The position numbers were made by a program, and so were the translations under genes. From positions 1-64,000 of the forward strand of contig NHNV01000021.1 in the NCBI GenBank assembly GCA_002785995.1: a stretch of DNA of 64,000 nt, given 5' to 3'. Origin of the DNA: Mycosphaerelloides madeirae (lineage: Eukaryota; Ascomycota; Dothideomycetes; Mycosphaerellales; Mycosphaerellaceae). This document shows, one piece after another, positions 58,926-64,000 of this stretch; the first letter of the stretch is position 1, and each line of letters begins with the position of its first letter. Under the pieces are notes generated by a model. It did no database searches. It was not told the DNA's origin and saw only the letters and a list, made by a program, of their open reading frames with translations.

Positions 58926-59186
58926 ATGGGCAGTCCTCTAGGTCTCTACATCGGCCTCGGCTTCGCCCTGGTTGGCGGTCTTGCTTTGGTCTACTTTTTG
59001 GCTCGTTGCATTTTCGGTAGATGTGTTCCCGCTCCTGCACAAGCTCAGCATCCCCATCTCAGTCCTCGTTCTCGTCCTCAGAATTACTGGCCGATTGGGG
59101 AAAGAGAGATGGATGCGAATCCTAGGATCCCTTTGCCGGCTTATACGCTAGGGACAGAGACGGTAGGTCAGGGGAGGGTGGGATGA
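58926..59186 (+). CDS. Small single-pass membrane protein, likely paralogue
   Basis: 86 aa: MGSPLGLYIGLGFALVGGLA starts directly with a membrane helix, then a basic, Cys-containing stop-transfer (FLARCIFGRCVP) and a tail with PLPAYTLG. LPAY is close to an LPxY/PPxY WW ligand. Size, topology and position suggest a shortened relative of the gene at 58276-58674, though sequence similarity is weak. It may be part of the same tandem cluster. A start in the pyrimidine-rich leader context looks right. Confidence 0.5.
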   Translation: MGSPLGLYIGLGFALVGGLALVYFLARCIFGRCVPAPAQAQHPHLSPRSRPQNYWPIGEREMDANPRIPLPAYTLGTETVGQGRVG

Positions 59187-60139
59187 AGGGGTGGGATAAG
59201 ATTGTGATGTGGCTGAGGCTGGTGAGGAGGATGCAGGGTGTAGTCAATGATATTGGCAGAGAATCAGAGGCAAAGGGAAAACAATCAGAATTTGAAGATG
59301 TCTCGAGATGGTTACGGGAGACCAAGCGAAGAGGGCCAGACACCACGACGTCTATTCAAATGATGAGTTCGAAAGAACAGGAGAAACCTACAGTACAGAC
59401 AGCACTGACGTATAGGACATATAATCTACAAGCTGCTCGGGTTTACGGGATTCAAATGGATGCTGCTTGCAAGAGATGATCGCACTGCGGAGCCCACATG
59501 CAACACATACGGATGGTCCATATACCATGATCTGCAGGGGGCTTGCCTTGCCAATGCGCGTGGCCAGCAATCAACAGCTATGCATACATCCAATGGAATT
59601 CTTTGTACCACGACCAGAAGATATGAGTGGAGGGCCCTCCGAAGCACAAACAATTCGCCAGCAGGTATTAAAAAAATCCTTTGTGCTTCGATCGCAAGGC
59701 AAAGGGTATTTACAGATTGTTGACGGCTCCCGAAACCAGAAAGGACCGAAACCAGAGAGGAGAGTGGTTTGACCTCCTCGCATATGAGAAGTCTGTTGTA
59801 GTGTGCGGACGAATTGGAAGTCCATATAGAGTTGATGAGGCTGAAGCACAGCTCCCAGTACCACGGACAGAGCTGCAAGCCTCTCGAAGCATTGGACCAG
59901 AGCTGCCAGAAATCTTCTGTCGAGAAAAATTGCAGTAGTACTCACCGTTTGGAAGCCAGAGACATCTTGAGCACGAAAAGTTGGATCCATCATTGTACAG
60001 TTGTCCATGCATTCGCACTGTCGCCACAAACCTTTCCTTTGTCAAGGCTATAGTATTCCCTTCTTTTGAACGCCTCCAGCGCCATGCATATAGTGTCCGA
60101 AACATAATGCCATGAATTCACCCGCCTGTACACTGCTCT
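59187..60139. other. Intergenic
   Basis: About 950 bp before the Arl1 3' end. A 98-aa plus-strand frame (59183-59479) overlaps the previous stop and is Lys/Glu/Arg-rich but not recognised; several antisense frames run through 59400-60100. No gene is claimed. Confidence 0.4.
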
Positions 60140-60740
60140 TTACGCATTCTCGCCGACCGTTTGCTGCAATTCTACGTCAGTACTCACTATCCCAACAACT
60201 CTCTCAGACCGTACTTACCACCAACCAATCCATGCCCTCATTAACCCCCTTCCCAGTAATAGCACTACAAGCCATAATACTCCAATTCCGATCCTTCAAC
60301 TCCCCCAGTTTCAACGCCTCACTGATATCCCCGGCACCCTTCGCGCCCACCTGATCCTGCTTATTCGCAAAAACCAACAGCGCCGCGTCCCTCAACTCCT
60401 CCTCCTCAAGCATAGCCCTCAACTCCTCCTGCGCCGTCCTCAACCTCTCGACATCCGTACTATCAATCACAAAAACCACCGCCGCCGTGTTCGCGTAATA
60501 GCAGCGCCAATACGGTCGGATGGAAGTCTGGCCGCCGAGATCCCAGACGTTGAAGGCGAGGTTTTTGTAGGTTACGGACTCGACGTTGAAGCCTATAGTG
60601 GGGATGGTGGTGACGACTTCGCCGATTTTGAGGCGGTAGAGGAGGGTGGTTTTGCCTGCGTTGTCGAGGCCAAGGATTAGGATGCGAATTTCTTTTTTGG
60701 TCCAGAGGAGGGAGGAGAAGAGGGAGAGGGCCCCGCCCAT
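60140..60740 (-). CDS. ARL1: Arl1, ARF-like small GTPase of the trans-Golgi
   Basis: Exons 60219-60740 and 60140-60163 give 181 aa; the last exon encodes only QTVGENA. Gly2 (MGGALS) can be N-myristoylated. GTPase motifs are GLDNAGKT, PTIGFNVES switch I, WDLGGQTSIRPYWRCYY switch II, NKQD and CSA. The sequence is closest to Arl1, which recruits GRIP golgins to the trans-Golgi. The short terminal exon completes the helix that the unspliced frame would end as VSTV. Confidence 0.94.
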
Positions 60741-61858
60741 TGTTGGTGTGCGATGGGAGGGGCGCTGGGTAGCAGGTCTAGGTGTTGGTGGTGGTTGTTT
60801 GGGGAGGTTGTATCGTTCGTCGTTGTTTATTGGACGGATTGGGATGGCTTTGTTGGCGATTCGGATATGGAAGGGTTTGTGTGTATCGATCGGTGTGAGA
60901 TGATGTGATGTGGTGTATGTATGTAGAGAAGATGCTTTGAAATGGGAACACGGATCGGAAGCTCGAAGGTGTAATGCTCTCCTACAGCATCGTGCTGCGT
61001 GTCAGCTGCGAGATCCATTATCCGAATCCCACGACTTATACATCCGAACTTACCCGGCTCCCAGACTCCTAAATTTCGCTCAACCAAATCCTCTTCTTCT
61101 CCTTCCACTCACCACCGATTTTATCATCACCGCCCATGTCTCGCGCAGCACCCATCAAACTAACCTCCTCAGTCGACATCATCTTGTGACACGACTAGGT
61201 ATGCGTCTCTCCTTGCTCTTCCTTTCCCCTCGGATGATTACCATTTTAATTAGACTCCGATCATTCATGATGGAACAAAACTAGCATGTCAAGCTCAACA
61301 ATATGACTCTTCACGAGACATCACACATCACACGCAGGACCATCAGAGAAAACAGTGGCTAACTCTTCATCTCATAGAATCCCTTACTCCTCCCGTCTCC
61401 TCGTGAGATCGCGCGTCGACAGTCGTCATGTGAAGAGAAAGACGAGATATCTGTGACGTGACAAGAACGAGCGGTTGGTCGTCACATGTGGTCACGGCTG
61501 GCGTGCTTGAGGCGTTTCTACGGTCGTGATATCGTAATGGACTGCACATAACAAATAGACAGACATCAAGGCATATTCCATACAGGGCGAAGGAGGGATA
61601 CAGGACACACTGATACCCTTAAGTAAGTAGGATTCCTTATCGCAGTTTATATGTTTGAGATGATGTTCAATCAATTTTCACTACCATTGAAGAAATCTTG
61701 TGATAACACCATAGGGATTTATCTGATGTACTCTCATAATTGAATTGCTCTGCTTTCGAAGGTACATTGACCTGGAGGCTGAATACTGACGACATGGTGT
61801 AGATGAAGTTCCTGACTTTGGATATGCCTGATACAGAGGGATATATACTCGACACAGT
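60741..61858. other. Intergenic
   Basis: About 1.1 kb between Arl1 and the reductase gene. A pyrimidine-rich block near 61030-61250, with possible GTATGC/AG signals around 61200, may be a leader or a non-coding transcript, but no coding gene is supported. Confidence 0.45.
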
Positions 61859-62983
61859 CTACGCACCAACGGCCTTCAGACTCTTCACAGTATCCTTAAT
61901 CGACTCCTCAAACGAAATCCACTTCGGCGCCAAAATCTTATCCGTCCTCGAAACATCCGACTTGAAAATTCCACCCTCAGGGAAATCTCCACCAGGCGTC
62001 TTCTCCGTTGGCACATCCTTGAACTCGGGGAAGTTCTTCCTAACAACCTCTCCAATCATCTTGTTGCTGAAGTTACCCGCCGTGACGAAGAACCGCTTGT
62101 TTGCCGCATCCTCCTTCTCAGCTGCCAACACATGGCACTCTGCGAGGTTGCGCACATCGACCCAGATGAAAGTACCTGTAGGGGCAATCTCGTCCTTCCA
62201 CTTGCCGAGCATGCAGTCTCGCGTTCGCTGGTTGGAGGTGTTGAGCGCGTCGAGGGAGTTGAGGTAGTGGACGATAGGACCGAGTACGAGCGGCGGGCAC
62301 ATGGTAGCGAGAGTGAAGTTGGGCTTCTCCTTCTCAAGGAAATCCCACGCAGCTTTCTCTGCAAACGTCTTGGAGCCTCTGTACCCCGTAGCAGGGTCCT
62401 TGAGCGCCTCCTCGTGCGTGACCGGGTTCCAGTCCGCCTCACTGTACGTGTGCTCAGGCCACGCGCCCTTGGCCGGATTGACAATACTCGCGAACGAGCT
62501 GGTAATAACAACCCGCTTCACGGTAGGTGCATTCTTCTTAATACTCTTCAAAATACCCGTCGTCCCGATAATAGCCGGGTCTAGCAACTCCTTCTGCACA
62601 TCCGTAACATTGAAATGGAACGGCGAAGCAGTGTGGATCACAGCCTCGAAAGGCGGGTCTGAGACGACGGCCTTATCGAAAGCGCCTTCTTGCGCGACGT
62701 CTTCGACGAGAGTGAAGTCAAGCTGCGATTTCGAGGCTTTGGGGTGGGCTTCTTTGATCTTATTGGCTTTGTCTTGCGAGCGGACGGTGGTGACAATGGA
62801 GTGGCCGTGGTCGAGGAGAACGTCGATTACGTGGGCTGCGATGAAGCCGGAGCCGCCGGTGAGGAGGACGCGCATGTTGTCTGGGCTGGAGGTGTGGAAG
62901 TTGAGGAGTTGGTGTTTTGGAAAAGTAGTGAGGATGGAGAATGAGGAGATGAAGGAGCGTGGTCTGGCGAGAAGGCGAAACAT
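61859..62983 (-). CDS. Gre2-like NAD(P)H-dependent aldehyde/ketone reductase
   Basis: 374 aa from 62983, or 338 aa from the Met at 62875 (MRVLLTGGSGFIAAHVIDVL), which fits the family better. Extended SDR features: GGSGFIAAH cofactor site, VRSQDKANKI, HTASPF, TSSFASI with catalytic Ser, and YRGSK (Tyr-x3-Lys). It resembles yeast Gre2 and dihydroflavonol-reductase-like fungal enzymes that reduce methylglyoxal and other carbonyls. The 36-residue N-terminal extension is basic and Ser/Phe-rich (RLLARPRSFISSFS) and could be a mitochondrial presequence, allowing two forms. Intronless. Confidence 0.87.
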   Translation of the reverse strand: MFRLLARPRSFISSFSILTTFPKHQLLNFHTSSPDNMRVLLTGGSGFIAAHVIDVLLDHGHSIVTTVRSQDKANKIKEAHPKASKSQLDFTLVEDVAQEGAFDKAVVSDPPFEAVIHTASPFHFNVTDVQKELLDPAIIGTTGILKSIKKNAPTVKRVVITSSFASIVNPAKGAWPEHTYSEADWNPVTHEEALKDPATGYRGSKTFAEKAAWDFLEKEKPNFTLATMCPPLVLGPIVHYLNSLDALNTSNQRTRDCMLGKWKDEIAPTGTFIWVDVRNLAECHVLAAEKEDAANKRFFVTAGNFSNKMIGEVVRKNFPEFKDVPTEKTPGGDFPEGGIFKSDVSRTDKILAPKWISFEESIKDTVKSLKAVGA

Positions 62984-63403
62984 GGTTGCCCTTATACCTT
63001 GGACGTAGCTTCCTGCCTGTCTACCCTTGTAGCCCGCGCCTATCGATACTAATCAATATGGTGATGTTTGGGAGAAGGAGTGATGTCATTTTGCCGGTTT
63101 GGTTCTTTTTGGACGATCAATGTCATTGGCGCGGAGACTTCGAATCTTAGGGTTTTGAGGGTTTAAGAACGAATTGGCTGGGAGCTGTGCGAGGTACATT
63201 TCAAATCGCATTCGGCAGAGAGAGTGAAGAGGTGGCGATAGGCGGTGATATCACTCTTCTCCGGTTGATGTCCGTCGGTGGAGATCATTGACACGTGAGG
63301 CGATCGGCCTGAGCTCCTGAAGCTGAAGCTGAAGCTCTTCCTGGCCTGTATCGTGGATGCCTGCAACGACAACAACATTTCAGCCCAAGAAACCAACGCG
63401 ACG
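62984..63403. other. Divergent promoter
   Basis: 420 bp between two divergent genes. No repeat or RNA gene was recognised. Confidence 0.5.
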
Positions 63404-64000
63404 ATGGCGATGAACTTCGCCCCATATCAGTCCTCACCCCCCGAATCAGAACGAGCCAAATCCCCTCCCCTCCGCTCGCCCACGGCTTCCCCCAAGCCGC
63501 ACCAACAACACCGCCAACAACCCTCGCGCAACATCTCCTTCATCGCCGACCGCGACGACCCCTGGGCCGCCGCACGCGGCCAAACCCTCCCCTCACCCTC
63601 CCAATACGCAGAAGATGACGGCTACCAAGACCTCGAAAGCGGCGGTCCTCGCCCCCACAACGATCGCTACAACGACTACATCGGCAACCAAGCCCTTCAA
63701 GGCGGCGGTCCCACAGGCGCCACCATCTTCGAAACGAGTCTTGGGATCCCGTTGAGGATTGAAGCTTGTCTGGCATACTTGGTTCTGCCTCCTGCAGGCG
63801 GAGTGGTGCTTTTGCTGTTTGAGCATAAGAGCGACTATGTGCGCTTTCACGCGTGGCAGTCGGCGCTGCTGTTTAGTGCGCTTTTCTTGATACATGTCAT
63901 TTTCAGCTGGACGGCGGTGATATCGTGGATGCTTTTTGCGTGCGATTTGCTGCTGATTGGGTATCTGGTGGTGGGTGCCTGGAGGAATGCTGAGACGCTG
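63404..64000 (+). CDS. UPF0132/DUF4870-like membrane protein, cut by window end
   Basis: From MAMNFAPYQSSPPESERAKS the frame stays open for 199 codons to the window edge. The N-terminal half is Ser/Pro/Gln-rich and disordered. It is followed by LRIEACLAYLVLPPAGGVVL, HKSDYVRFHAWQSALLFSAL and a further hydrophobic segment, the conserved core of a fungal UPF0132-like family with three membrane helices. No function is established. Either of the first two Mets (63404, 63410) may be the start; the stop lies outside the window. Confidence 0.75.
   Translation, partial: MAMNFAPYQSSPPESERAKSPPLRSPTASPKPHQQHRQQPSRNISFIADRDDPWAAARGQTLPSPSQYAEDDGYQDLESGGPRPHNDRYNDYIGNQALQGGGPTGATIFETSLGIPLRIEACLAYLVLPPAGGVVLLLFEHKSDYVRFHAWQSALLFSALFLIHVIFSWTAVISWMLFACDLLLIGYLVVGAWRNAETL

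Overview
This window looks like nuclear DNA of a filamentous ascomycete (Pezizomycotina), most likely a Dothideomycete. The evidence is short GT..AG introns of about 50-70 bp with CTAAC or CTGAT branch sites, closely spaced genes on both strands, and families typical of these fungi: Zn2Cys6 regulators, CFEM proteins, secreted dipeptidyl peptidase V, a CE8 pectinesterase, small F-box-like proteins, and fungal kinase-like and nucleotidyltransferase-like genes. No tRNA, rRNA or CRISPR was recognised. Gene models were assembled by eye from splice signals, and several were checked by whether the exon lengths sum to a multiple of three.

Region by region. 1-5.1 kb is a compact, apparently catabolic gene group: the 5' end of a Zn2Cys6 regulator, an MFS sugar-type porter, an SDR dehydrogenase and a 3-dehydroshikimate-dehydratase-like TIM barrel. 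Two palindromes of form CGG-RAA-N4-TTT-CCG lie about 240 bp upstream of the start codons of the three enzyme or porter genes. 5.1-8.2 kb is a small graveyard of LTR-like repeats in both orientations, including solo LTRs with TG..CA ends and 5-bp target duplications. One of them has split a small gene. 8.8-16.8 kb is conserved housekeeping sequence: an alkyltransferase-like DNA repair protein, the splicing factor Bud13/Cwc26, an F-box-like protein, a Gdt1 Golgi cation transporter, and an uncharacterised Cys-rich-tailed protein. At 17.1-19.6 kb a full-length dipeptidyl peptidase V gene carries a 151-bp solo LTR of the same family as one at 6.5 kb. 20.4-25.1 kb holds a 4-TM protein, a frameshifted lineage-restricted gene and a CFEM gene with broken reading frame. 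25.2-34.5 kb is again conserved: TRAPPC12-like, acetolactate synthase (ILV2), an Mss116-type helicase, pectinesterase and a small Cys-containing protein.

34.5-37.6 kb is gene-poor. At 38-42 kb two divergent uncharacterised genes share a proline-rich repeat. 43.4-48.8 kb mixes intact genes (mitochondrial enoyl reductase just before it, Snu13, an F-box protein) with at least two decayed gene copies. 49.2-64 kb is mostly housekeeping: Rex2 oligoribonuclease, a CDK11-type kinase, Afg2 AAA-ATPase, an uncharacterised probable mitochondrial protein, a tandem family of small PY-motif membrane proteins, Arl1, a Gre2-like reductase and a membrane protein cut by the window end.

The most interesting signals are the regulator/porter/enzyme group with its shared palindromic sites, and the precise interruption of two otherwise open genes by solo LTRs with exact target-site duplications.
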